Assembly: GCF_001428525.1 (NCBI RefSeq) | Contig: NZ_LMHW01000014.1 | Coordinates: 124,001-188,000 of the forward strand | Direction: 5' to 3' | DNA: 64,000 nt | From: Flavobacterium sp. Root186 | GTDB taxonomy: Bacteria; Bacteroidota; Bacteroidia; Flavobacteriales; Flavobacteriaceae | Shown here: in pieces, positions 1 to 7,488 of the stretch | How the letters are laid out: each line of letters opens with the position of its first letter | Position numbering within the stretch: the stretch's first letter is position 1 | The notes under the pieces: model-generated | What the model saw: only the letters and a program-made list of their open reading frames with translations | Databases searched by the model: none | What the model was told of the DNA's origin: nothing | Program-made: the position numbers and the translations under genes

Positions 1-47
1 AATATTCCAGAGAACAAAACTGCAGCTAAAATTATACTCTTTTTCAT
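1..47 (-). CDS. 5' end of a secreted protein (partial)
   Basis: A minus-strand reading frame starts at an ATG at 47 and runs off the left edge. The visible 15 codons begin M-K-K-S-I-I-L-A-A-V-L-F-S-G, a lysine pair followed by a hydrophobic stretch, as in a signal peptide. Nothing of the mature protein is visible, so no function can be given. It lies downstream of the thioredoxin-family gene on the same strand, with a likely terminator between them. Confidence 0.45.
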   Translation of the reverse strand, partial: MKKSIILAAVLFSGI

Positions 48-170
48 ATCTTTAGGTATTAATGTTAAGAAATCATTACCAAATATAATCAAATGTTTAC
101 ATTAAAAAAACTTTTACTTAACAATTTGGTAACATTGAATAAAAACTTAACATTGGAAATTTCCCAAAAA

Positions 171-200
171 CAAAAAAACCAACGCTAAAGCATTGGTTTT
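171..200 (-). terminator. Hairpin after thioredoxin-family gene
   Basis: Read on the minus strand, AACCAATGC pairs with GCGTTGGTT (one G-T wobble) around a TTTA loop and is followed by a run of T. It lies about 60 bases past the stop of the gene at 258-1256 and fits an intrinsic terminator. Confidence 0.6.
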
Positions 201-257
201 ACTGGTGTTTTAGCAAAAAACTAAAATCACTATAACGTTATAAATTTAATCCATAAA

Positions 258-1256
258 TTAGTTCAATAATGAATCTAACTGCTTTTCAAGGTCTGGAGAA
301 GAGGGTCTGGACGCATTTGCATCAACAACATTCCCTTTTGGATCAATCAAAATAAATCTCGGAATTCCGGTTACATTATAACTTGTTACAAACTCCGATT
401 TCCATTCATTATCAGAAAATAACTGAATACCTCCAAGTTGTTTATCGGTTACAAACTTTTGCCATTTATCATGATCTTTTGGAGTATCTATCGAAATACT
501 TACAAACTCAATATTTTTTCCATGATATTTTTCCTCCACTTTTTGCAAATAAGGAATTTCTCCTCTACAAGGTCCGCACCACGTTGCCCAAAGATCAATA
601 TAAACATATTTACCTTTTAAATCAGAAAGTTTGGTTTTACCTCCTTTATGGTTTTCATAGTCAAACTCAGGAGATGGCTTATTATTCATTTTTGCAATAT
701 CCTGAGCTTCTTTACGATATTGAGATATTTCTGCAATTGCGTTAGCTCCATTTTCTGTTTCAATTTTTACAAATTCTGGATCTAGATTTTTATCTTTTAA
801 ACGAGCAGCATCGCCGGCTTTTTTTGCATCGACCAACTTATTAAAAGCAGCATCGTCCAGAGAAGCAACACTATTGTCATAAAGTTTTTCATCGGCTAAA
901 ATACGCTGCGCTAAAATGTTGTTTTCTGCACTTCCTTTACCAGTGTAAACAATAGATTCATCAAATTGTTTGGCATCCATTTTCAGTTTTATATCGTAAC
1001 CATTTTTTAGAAACAATTCTGTCGATTCTACACCATCATATAATCGGCTTCTGCCTCCATCAACAACCAGAGTATCTTTAAAAATACCATTCTTATCGAC
1101 ATAGATGGTTTTGATTACTCTGCCTTCATTAATAATCTTTATAATGTCAGTATTTCTGTTGGCTATATTTGCTTCAAAAGTCACATATTTTTTAGATTGT
1201 GCGCTGATATTCAAAGCACTGAAAAGCACTAAACCTGCAATAAGAAGTTTCTTCAT
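258..1256 (-). CDS. Secreted TlpA-like thioredoxin-fold protein
   Basis: This 332-residue protein has a signal peptide (about 1-19, ending LNISAQ), a beta-rich N-terminal region resembling the DUF4369 domain often fused to TlpA proteins, a helical linker (about 110-190), and a C-terminal thioredoxin fold (about 195-330). The redox motif W-C-G-P-C is at 226-230 and the cis-proline loop G-I-P-R at 297-300. Such proteins act in the periplasm as disulfide reductases or partners in envelope thiol chemistry; the substrate here is unknown. A TAGATTTG box at 1283-1290 (minus) probably provides the promoter. The gene is divergent from aspS. Family assignment is secure; specific role is not. Confidence 0.9.
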   Translation of the reverse strand: MKKLLIAGLVLFSALNISAQSKKYVTFEANIANRNTDIIKIINEGRVIKTIYVDKNGIFKDTLVVDGGRSRLYDGVESTELFLKNGYDIKLKMDAKQFDESIVYTGKGSAENNILAQRILADEKLYDNSVASLDDAAFNKLVDAKKAGDAARLKDKNLDPEFVKIETENGANAIAEISQYRKEAQDIAKMNNKPSPEFDYENHKGGKTKLSDLKGKYVYIDLWATWCGPCRGEIPYLQKVEEKYHGKNIEFVSISIDTPKDHDKWQKFVTDKQLGGIQLFSDNEWKSEFVTSYNVTGIPRFILIDPKGNVVDANASRPSSPDLEKQLDSLLN

Positions 1257-1282
1257 AGTATTTAAGTTTGTTTTTAGTACAT

Positions 1283-1309
1283 CAAATCTAAAGAAATTAC
1301 AAGTTCAAA
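1283..1309 (-). promoter_or_regulatory. Probable promoter of the thioredoxin-family gene
   Basis: On the minus strand TAGATTTG (1283-1290) matches the Bacteroidota -7 box TAnnTTTG. A TTTG lies 15 bases upstream (1306-1309), slightly closer than usual. The start codon follows about 27 bases downstream. Confidence 0.5.
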
Positions 1310-1359
1310 ATTTAAGAATTAACAAAATATTTCAAATTAATAATCATCTAGTTGCACAC

Positions 1360-1395
1360 TTTGTTATATTAATTTGAATTTTGTGTTTACTTTTG
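1360..1395 (+). promoter_or_regulatory. Probable aspS promoter
   Basis: TACTTTTG (1388-1395) matches TAnnTTTG, with a TTTG at 1360-1363, 24 bases upstream and slightly wide. It sits immediately before the ATG at 1414, which argues against the in-frame TTG at 1381 being the real start. Confidence 0.5.
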
Positions 1396-1413
1396 CAGTC
1401 TAAAATTGAGATT

Positions 1414-3168
1414 ATGTATAGAAGTCATAATTGCGGCGAATTAAACGCTTCAAATATTAATACCGAAGTTACACTTGCGGGCTGGGTTCAAAAATCACGT
1501 GATAAAGGATTTATGAATTGGGTCGATTTACGCGACCGTTATGGAATTACACAGCTTATTTTCGACGAAAGTCGTACTGATAAAACCGTTTTTGAATTGG
1601 CCAAAACTCTTGCTCGTGAGTTTGTAATTCAGGTAAAAGGAACTGTTATTGAGCGTGAAGCAAAAAACAAAAACATTCCGACTGGTGAAATCGAAATTTT
1701 AGTTTCTGAATTAACGATTTTAAATGCTGCTTTAACGCCTCCTTTCACAATTGAAGATGAAACTGACGGTGGTGAAGATATCAGAATGAAATACCGTTAT
1801 TTAGATATTCGTAGAAATCCGGTAAAAAACAGCTTATTGTTCCGTCATAAAGTAGCAATGGAAGTTCGTAAATATCTATCTGATTTAGATTTCTGCGAAG
1901 TTGAAACTCCTTATTTAATCAAATCGACTCCGGAAGGAGCAAGAGATTTCGTTGTACCAAGCCGTATGAACGAAGGACAATTTTATGCATTGCCGCAATC
2001 TCCGCAAACTTTCAAGCAATTATTGATGGTGGGTGGAATGGATAAATATTTTCAAATTGTGAAATGTTTCCGTGATGAGGATTTACGTGCAGACCGTCAG
2101 CCTGAGTTTACACAAATTGACTGCGAAATGGCATTTGTAGAACAAGAAGACATTTTGAATGTTTTCGAAGGTTTGACAAGACATTTATTGAAAGAAATTA
2201 AAGGTATAGAAGTAGATAAATTTCCGAGAATTACCTACGATTATGCTATGAAAACATACGGAAATGACAAACCGGACATTCGTTTTGGGATGAAGTTTGG
2301 TGAGTTAAACGAATTTGCACAGCATAAAGAATTCCCAGTTTTCAATTCAGCTGAATTAGTGGTGGGAATTGCAGTTCCGGGAGCAGGAAATTATACCCGT
2401 AAAGAAATTGACGGATTAATTGACTGGGTAAAACGTCCGCAAGTTGGAGCGTCTGGAATGGTTTATGTAAAATGCAATGAAGACGGAACATACAAATCAT
2501 CCGTAGATAAATTCTACGATAATGATGATTTAGCAAACTGGGCAAAAGCTACAGAAGCAAATTCCGGAGACATGATTTTTGTACTTTCTGGTCCGGCAAA
2601 TAAAACACGTGCGCAGCTTTCAGCACTTCGTATGGAATTAGCAACTCGTTTAGGATTGCGTAATCCTGAAGAGTTTGCACCGTTATGGGTTGTTGATTTC
2701 CCATTATTGGAACTTGACGAAGAAAGCGGTCGTTATCATGCGATGCATCACCCATTTACTTCACCAAAACCAGAAGATATGGCTTTGTTGGAAACAGAAC
2801 CGGGAAAAGTTCGTGCAAATGCTTACGATATGGTTTTAAACGGAAACGAAATTGGCGGTGGATCTATTCGTATTCACGATAAAGCGACACAGCAGTTAAT
2901 GTTTAAATATTTAGGATTTACTGAAGAAGAAGCAAAAGCTCAATTTGGTTTCTTAATGGATGCTTTTCAATTTGGAGCGCCTCCTCACGGCGGTTTAGCT
3001 TTTGGTTTGGATAGATTGGTTGCCATTTTAGGCGGTCAGGAAACTATTAGAGATTTTATCGCTTTCCCTAAAAACAATTCAGGACGCGATGTTATGATTG
3101 ATGCTCCATCAACAATTGATGAATCTCAATTGAAAGAATTACATATTAAAATTGATTCTATATATTAA
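1414..3168 (+). CDS. aspS: Aspartyl-tRNA synthetase
   Basis: This 584-residue class II aminoacyl-tRNA synthetase charges tRNA-Asp with aspartate in the cytoplasm. An OB-fold anticodon-binding domain occupies about 1-105 (G-W-V-Q-K-S-R-D early in it). The catalytic domain carries motif 2 around 217-240 (F-R-D-E-D-L-R-A-D-R-Q-P-E-F-T-Q) and motif 3 ending G-L-D-R-L at 531-535. A bacterial insertion (GAD) domain lies between motifs 2 and 3, and the length is normal for bacterial AspRS. The ATG at 1414 is preferred over an upstream in-frame TTG because the family starts with M-Y-R-S-H and the upstream start overlaps the promoter. A strong hairpin terminator follows, so it is probably a single-gene unit. 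Confidence 0.97.
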   Translation: MYRSHNCGELNASNINTEVTLAGWVQKSRDKGFMNWVDLRDRYGITQLIFDESRTDKTVFELAKTLAREFVIQVKGTVIEREAKNKNIPTGEIEILVSELTILNAALTPPFTIEDETDGGEDIRMKYRYLDIRRNPVKNSLLFRHKVAMEVRKYLSDLDFCEVETPYLIKSTPEGARDFVVPSRMNEGQFYALPQSPQTFKQLLMVGGMDKYFQIVKCFRDEDLRADRQPEFTQIDCEMAFVEQEDILNVFEGLTRHLLKEIKGIEVDKFPRITYDYAMKTYGNDKPDIRFGMKFGELNEFAQHKEFPVFNSAELVVGIAVPGAGNYTRKEIDGLIDWVKRPQVGASGMVYVKCNEDGTYKSSVDKFYDNDDLANWAKATEANSGDMIFVLSGPANKTRAQLSALRMELATRLGLRNPEEFAPLWVVDFPLLELDEESGRYHAMHHPFTSPKPEDMALLETEPGKVRANAYDMVLNGNEIGGGSIRIHDKATQQLMFKYLGFTEEEAKAQFGFLMDAFQFGAPPHGGLAFGLDRLVAILGGQETIRDFIAFPKNNSGRDVMIDAPSTIDESQLKELHIKIDSIY

Positions 3169-3185
3169 TAGAAATTTAAATATTA

Positions 3186-3213
3186 AAAACAGCTGAGTTT
3201 CAGCTGTTTTTTT
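3186..3213 (+). terminator. aspS terminator
   Basis: A perfect 11-base stem, AAAACAGCTGA with TCAGCTGTTTT around a GTT loop, is followed by T residues, 17 bases after the aspS stop codon. Confidence 0.85.
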
Positions 3214-3407
3214 ATGTCTTAAAGGCACAAAAAATAATGGGCAGATTTACACTTATTAAAATATTAAATTCCTACAAGTTCATCTTTTTGATATTCTTAC
3301 AATTAATGATTCTCAAATTATGGTATTTCATATATAATTTGATGCAATAAACTACGTAAAAACACTGGAAATCAATAATTTTTACAAAAAATTAACAGGT
3401 AGATGTC

Positions 3408-3435
3408 TTTTGTATGAATTTATATATTACATTTG
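3408..3435 (+). promoter_or_regulatory. Probable cold-shock gene promoter
   Basis: TACATTTG (3428-3435) matches TAnnTTTG, with TTTTG at 3408-3412, 15 bases upstream. The start codon is 30 bases downstream. The roughly 190 bases between the aspS terminator and this promoter show no gene. Confidence 0.5.
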
Positions 3436-3464
3436 CTTTATTATAAATTATTATTACAATTACA

Positions 3465-3659
3465 ATGCGTACAGGTACAGTAAAATTTTTCAATGAATCT
3501 AAAGGTTATGGATTCATTACAGACGAAGAAACAGGAAAGGACATCTTCGTTCACGCTTCAGGAATTAACGCGGAAGAATTACGCGAAGGAGACCGTGTAA
3601 GCTATGAAGAAGAAGAAGGAAGAAAAGGGAAAGTTGCTGCTAAAGTAGCAGTAATCTAA
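3465..3659 (+). CDS. Cold-shock domain protein (CspA family)
   Basis: The 64-residue protein is a single cold-shock (OB-fold) domain that binds single-stranded RNA or DNA. RNP1 is seen as K-G-Y-G-F-I-T near residues 13-19 and RNP2 as D-I-F-V-H near 26-30. It starts M-R-T-G-T-V-K-F-F-N, as is usual for flavobacterial Csps. It has its own promoter-like box and a strong terminator, so it is monocistronic. A role as an RNA chaperone is known for the family; whether this copy is cold-inducible cannot be told from the sequence. Confidence 0.95.
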   Translation: MRTGTVKFFNESKGYGFITDEETGKDIFVHASGINAEELREGDRVSYEEEEGRKGKVAAKVAVI

Positions 3660-3702
3660 GAAAAATATAGCAATTTATTTTTTTTGCCTCTGAATGGTTT
3701 TA

Positions 3703-3737
3703 AAAACGTTTCGATTAATTTCGAAACGTTTTTTTTT
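3703..3737 (+). terminator. Cold-shock gene terminator
   Basis: A perfect 12-base stem, AAAACGTTTCGA with TCGAAACGTTTT around TTAATT, is followed by a T run. Confidence 0.85.
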
Positions 3738-3838
3738 GTCCATTTCTTAAAAAAATATTAAAAAAAGCATGTGTTATTTATAATCAATAAAAATTACATG
3801 TAAACGCGCTTTGATGGGGTACTTATATCTCCCTTTAG

Positions 3839-3870
3839 TTTGTGATTTACATAGTTGAAAGTTATCTTTG
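3839..3870 (+). promoter_or_regulatory. nuo operon promoter
   Basis: TTTG (3839-3842), a 20-base spacer and TATCTTTG (3863-3870) form a near-ideal Bacteroidota housekeeping promoter 33 bases before the nuoA ATG at 3903. It overlaps an in-frame upstream TTG at 3855, which therefore cannot be the translation start. Confidence 0.8.
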
Positions 3871-3902
3871 TGGCTTATTCTTTAAGTAAAAAAGCTAAGC
3901 TT

Positions 3903-4268
3903 ATGCAATCTGATCAATACAGTTACATTCCTATCTTAATGCAGTTCATTCTGGCTGTTGGTTTTGTGGTAGGAACAATCATTATTTCTGGAAAATTAGG
4001 CCCAAAAAGAACCTCTGAAGTTAAAGATAAAAACTTCGAGTGTGGTATCGAATCTGTTGGTAATGCCCGTATTCCTTTTTCTGTAAAATATTTCCTGGTA
4101 GCAATTTTGTTTGTATTGTTTGACGTAGAGGTAATTTTCCTTTATCCTTGGGCAGTAAACTTTAAAGATCTTGGCATAGAAGGAATGCTTAAAATGATCG
4201 TTTTTATGTCTTTACTTTTGGTTGGGTTTTTCTACATCATCAAAAAGAAAGCATTAGAGTGGGAATAA
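3903..4268 (+). CDS. nuoA: NADH-quinone oxidoreductase subunit A
   Basis: This 121-residue membrane subunit of complex I has three transmembrane segments (about 8-28, 62-82 and 92-112). The conserved loop K-N-F-E-C-G-I-E-S lies between the first two, and the second helix carries F-D-V-E-V-I-F-L-Y-P-W, both hallmarks of NuoA. The loop lies near the quinone site. The ATG at 3903 was chosen over a TTG at 3855 because the latter lies inside the promoter and would add a non-conserved leader. It is the first gene of the complete nuoA-N operon. Confidence 0.95.
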   Translation: MQSDQYSYIPILMQFILAVGFVVGTIIISGKLGPKRTSEVKDKNFECGIESVGNARIPFSVKYFLVAILFVLFDVEVIFLYPWAVNFKDLGIEGMLKMIVFMSLLLVGFFYIIKKKALEWE

Positions 4269-4429
4269 AGAAATTTTAGATTTCAGATTATAGATTTTAG
4301 ATTGAAAGAGATTTAGAATTTAGATTTGAAAAACAAAAATTCTCAAAATACAATATTGATTTTTAAAATATTGATTTCGGTTCAGGATTGACAAAATCAA
4401 AAATCAGAAATCTACAATCTAAAATTAAA
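4269..4429 (+). repeat. nuoA-nuoB spacer of reiterated TTTAGAT words
   Basis: The left part repeats variants of TTTAGAT(T) on the plus strand (about 4272-4325). The right part repeats the complement, ATCTAAA/AATCAGAAATCT (about 4388-4429). The two halves can pair as a long imperfect hairpin in the operon transcript, ending immediately before the nuoB start codon. No coding potential is seen. Similar spacers lie before nuoE and nuoN. Confidence 0.6.
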
Positions 4430-4978
4430 ATGAGCGATTCAAATGTAAATATGGTTGCGCCACCGGAAGGAGTTGTAGGAGAAGGTTTCTTCGCTACAAA
4501 ACTAAATGATGTTGTGGGTTTGGCACGCGCGAATTCTCTTTGGCCTTTACCATTCGCAACATCTTGCTGCGGAATTGAGTTTATGGCAACAATGGCTTCA
4601 CATTACGATTTAGCACGATTTGGATCTGAACGTGTGAGTTTCTCTCCTCGTCAGGCAGATATGTTATTAGTAATGGGAACAATTTCTAAAAAAATGGCTC
4701 CAATTTTAAGACAAGTTTACGAACAAATGTCTGAGCCTCGCTGGGTAATTGCTGTTGGAGCTTGCGCTTCATCAGGAGGTATTTTCGACACTTACTCAGT
4801 TTTACAAGGAATTGATAAAGTAATCCCGGTTGACGTGTATGTTCCTGGATGCCCGCCAAGACCAGAGCAAATTGTTGATGGTGTAATGAGATTACAAGAA
4901 TTGGTAAAAAGCGAATCTGTTAGACGCAGAAGTTCACCAGAATACCAAGAATTATTAGCTTCATATAATATCTCATAA
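4430..4978 (+). CDS. nuoB: NADH-quinone oxidoreductase subunit B
   Basis: This 182-residue subunit holds the terminal 4Fe-4S cluster N2 of complex I, which hands electrons to quinone. The ligands are visible: the tandem Cys46-Cys47 in A-T-S-C-C-G-I-E-F, Cys112 in V-G-A-C-A-S-S-G-G, and Cys141 in P-G-C-P-P-R-P-E. The ATG at 4430 is chosen over an upstream in-frame start at 4388 because the extra codons come from the TTTAGAT-type repeat spacer. nuoC follows two bases after the stop codon. Confidence 0.96.
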   Translation: MSDSNVNMVAPPEGVVGEGFFATKLNDVVGLARANSLWPLPFATSCCGIEFMATMASHYDLARFGSERVSFSPRQADMLLVMGTISKKMAPILRQVYEQMSEPRWVIAVGACASSGGIFDTYSVLQGIDKVIPVDVYVPGCPPRPEQIVDGVMRLQELVKSESVRRRSSPEYQELLASYNIS

Positions 4979-4979
4979 G

Positions 4980-5501
4980 ATGGCTTTAGAAAATACCCTG
5001 ATTCAAGATAAACTTACAGAAACATTTAATAACGATGTTTTTAACTTTCAGCAAGAAAGAGATATTTTTTCTTTAGAAGCTTCAGCTGATAAAATTACAG
5101 CGTTGATTTTATTCCTTAAAAACGATTCTGAACTGCGTTTTCACTTTTTAACAGATTTATGCGGGGTTCATTACCCGGACAACGATTCAGAACGTCAGTT
5201 TGCTATCGTATATCATTTACACAACTGGTACGAAAACAAACGTCTTAGAATTAAAGTTTATCTGAATGGCGAAAAACCAGAGATCAAAACTGTTTCTAAT
5301 ATCTTCTTAAGTTCAAACTGGATGGAAAGAGAAACATACGATTTCTACGGAATCAATTTTATTGGCCACCCGCAATTGAAACGTATTTTGAATATGGATG
5401 AAATGGTGTCTTTCCCAATGAGAAAAGAATTCCCAATGGAAGACAGCGGAAGAACTGATAAAGACGACAGATTCTTTGGAAGAACAACAACAAATTGCTA
5501 A
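4980..5501 (+). CDS. nuoC: NADH-quinone oxidoreductase subunit C
   Basis: This 173-residue protein matches the 30-kDa peripheral-arm subunit of complex I. The diagnostic stretch W-M-E-R-E-T-Y-D-F-Y-G-I-N-F is followed by G-H-P-Q-L-K-R-I-L and F-P-M-R-K-E-F-P-M. It is a separate gene, not fused to nuoD as in Escherichia coli. It carries no cofactor and helps hold NuoB and NuoD around the quinone cavity. It is tightly spaced after nuoB. Confidence 0.95.
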   Translation: MALENTLIQDKLTETFNNDVFNFQQERDIFSLEASADKITALILFLKNDSELRFHFLTDLCGVHYPDNDSERQFAIVYHLHNWYENKRLRIKVYLNGEKPEIKTVSNIFLSSNWMERETYDFYGINFIGHPQLKRILNMDEMVSFPMRKEFPMEDSGRTDKDDRFFGRTTTNC

Positions 5502-5526
5502 AAAATAAATAATTCAACATTATAAA

Positions 5527-6765
5527 ATGTCAGAACTATTATTACCACCAGAGCATCGTTATGCTAAAATAATTAAGGAGAAACTAAACGAAGACGGAAG
5601 CGAGCTTTCAGTTCTAAATTTAGGTCCTACCCACCCTGCGACTCACGGTATTTTTCAAAATATCCTATTAATGGATGGTGAAAGAATTCTAGAAGCTGAA
5701 CCAACTATTGGTTACATCCACAGAGCTTTCGAAAAAATTGCCGAAAATCGTCCTTTTTACCAAATTACACCTCTTACAGACCGTATGAACTATTGTTCCT
5801 CTCCTATTAATAATATGGGATGGTGGATGACATTAGAGAAACTGTTAGGTGTTGAAGTTCCAAAAAGAGCGCAGTATTTAAGAGTTATCATAATGGAACT
5901 TGCCCGTATTACAGACCATCTTATCTGTAACTCGATTTTAGGTGTAGATACTGGTGCGTATACTGGTTTCTTGTACGTTTTTCAATTTAGAGAAAAAATC
6001 TACGAAATCTACGAAGAAATTTGCGGAGCTCGTTTGACTACAAATATGGGAAGAATTGGTGGTTTTGAAAGAGACTGGTCTCCAGAAGCTTTCAAAAAAC
6101 TAGATACTTTCCTTGAAGAATTTCCAATTGCTTGGAAAGAATTCGAAAACTTATTCGAAAGAAATAGAATTTTCCTTGACAGAACTGTAAACGTTGGTGC
6201 AATTACTGCAGAGCAGGCAATGGCATACGGATTTACAGGTCCAAACTTACGTGCTGCAGGAGTTGATTACGATGTTCGTGTTGCACAACCTTACTCTTCC
6301 TACGAAGATTTTGATTTTATTGTTCCGGTTGGAAAATCAGGTGACACTTATGATCGTTTCTGTGTTCGTAACGCTGAAGTTTGGGAAAGTTTAAGCATTA
6401 TTCGCCAGGCTTTGGAAAAAATGCCAGAAGGAAACGAATATCATGCTCAGGTTCCTGATTATTATCTTCCTCCAAAAGAAGACGTATATAATTCGATGGA
6501 ATCTTTAATCTATCACTTTAAAATTGTAATGGGAGAAGTTCCTGTTCCTGTTGCCGAAATTTACCATCCTGTTGAAGGAGGTAATGGAGAATTAGGGTTT
6601 TATTTGGTTACAGACGGAAGCAGAACTCCATATAGATTACATTTCAGAAGACCTTGCTTTATTTATTATCAAGCATATCCTGAAATGATTAAAGGTGCTT
6701 TACTTTCTGATGCAATTGTTATATTATCAAGTTTAAATGTAATTGCAGGAGAATTAGACGCGTAA
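5527..6765 (+). CDS. nuoD: NADH-quinone oxidoreductase subunit D
   Basis: This 412-residue 49-kDa subunit forms the quinone-binding pocket with NuoB. Hallmarks are N-L-G-P-T-H-P-A-T-H-G near 31-41, G-Y-I-H-R-A-F-E-K near 64-72, and the C-terminal L-N-V-I-A-G-E-L-D-A close to the usual D-P-V-x-G-E-x-D-R region. Length is normal for the family, which is related to the large subunit of NiFe hydrogenases but lacks the nickel ligands. It lies 25 bases after nuoC. Confidence 0.96.
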   Translation: MSELLLPPEHRYAKIIKEKLNEDGSELSVLNLGPTHPATHGIFQNILLMDGERILEAEPTIGYIHRAFEKIAENRPFYQITPLTDRMNYCSSPINNMGWWMTLEKLLGVEVPKRAQYLRVIIMELARITDHLICNSILGVDTGAYTGFLYVFQFREKIYEIYEEICGARLTTNMGRIGGFERDWSPEAFKKLDTFLEEFPIAWKEFENLFERNRIFLDRTVNVGAITAEQAMAYGFTGPNLRAAGVDYDVRVAQPYSSYEDFDFIVPVGKSGDTYDRFCVRNAEVWESLSIIRQALEKMPEGNEYHAQVPDYYLPPKEDVYNSMESLIYHFKIVMGEVPVPVAEIYHPVEGGNGELGFYLVTDGSRTPYRLHFRRPCFIYYQAYPEMIKGALLSDAIVILSSLNVIAGELDA

Positions 6766-6955
6766 AAAAATTTTAGATTGAATATTTTAGATTTTAGATC
6801 GCAGATGCATATCCAAAATTTAGATTGAAAATCTAACTTATATAGAATTGAAGAATTCAGATCAAGGATCTAAAAACTAATACAAGATTGCAGAATATGG
6901 ATTACGGACAAAGATTGAAAAAATCTAAAATCTAAAATCTAAAATCTAAAATAAA
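6766..6955 (+). repeat. nuoD-nuoE spacer of inverted TTTAGAT/ATCTAAA words
   Basis: The spacer begins with TTTTAGATTGAATATTTTAG-type words (about 6771-6800) and ends with four close copies of AAAATCT (about 6920-6950), directly before the nuoE ATG. The two halves are complementary and could form a long hairpin. No reading frame is supported. Confidence 0.65.
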
Positions 6956-6956
6956 A

Positions 6957-7487
6957 ATGGAACGTAAACATTACAAACAAGAAATAAATATGACTGAGGC
7001 ATTGATCACTCGTATCAATGAATTGATTAGTCATTATCCGGAAGGCAAACAAAAATCGGCTTTACTGCCTGTTTTGCATGAGGTTCAAGATGCACATAAC
7101 AACTGGCTTAGTACTGAACTACAAGATAAAGTTGCCGAAATTCTTCAGATAAAACCAATTGAGGTTTATGAAGTGGTTACTTTCTATACCATGTTCAACC
7201 AAAAGCCAATTGGTAAATACATGTTTGAGTTTTGCCAGACTTCTTGTTGTTGTTTAAACGGTGCCGAAAATTTAATGGATTATACTTCTGAAAAATTAGG
7301 CATTAAAATGGGTGAAACAACTGCAGATGGAATGTTTACCATTGCTGGTGTAGAATGTTTAGGTGCTTGCGGATACGCTCCGATGATGCAGTTAGGCGAT
7401 TTCTACAAAGAAAAATTGACAGAAGAAAAAATCGATCAGTTAATCGCTGATTGTAAAGATGATAAAATAATATTACACGATAAATAA
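6957..7487 (+). CDS. nuoE: NADH-quinone oxidoreductase subunit E
   Basis: This 176-residue 24-kDa subunit carries the 2Fe-2S cluster N1a. The four ligands are visible as Cys93 and Cys98 (with two neighbouring cysteines, so four Cys in seven residues) and Cys134 and Cys138 in V-E-C-L-G-A-C-G. The thioredoxin-like ferredoxin fold and length are typical. The start at 6957 (M-E-R-K-H-Y) is used; an alternative ATG lies at 6990. nuoF starts two bases after the stop codon. Together with NuoF and NuoG it forms the NADH-dehydrogenase module. Confidence 0.95.
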   Translation: MERKHYKQEINMTEALITRINELISHYPEGKQKSALLPVLHEVQDAHNNWLSTELQDKVAEILQIKPIEVYEVVTFYTMFNQKPIGKYMFEFCQTSCCCLNGAENLMDYTSEKLGIKMGETTADGMFTIAGVECLGACGYAPMMQLGDFYKEKLTEEKIDQLIADCKDDKIILHDK

Positions 7488-7488
7488 G

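Noticed and set aside
1381..1413. An upstream in-frame TTG start for aspS
   Set aside because: It precedes or overlaps the TACTTTTG box, and the family starts at M-Y-R-S-H.
3855..3902. An upstream in-frame TTG start for nuoA
   Set aside because: It overlaps the -7 box TATCTTTG of the nuo promoter and adds non-conserved residues.
6771..6950. A CRISPR array in the nuo spacer
   Set aside because: Repeats are 7-8 bases, unevenly spaced and inverted rather than direct, and there are no cas genes.
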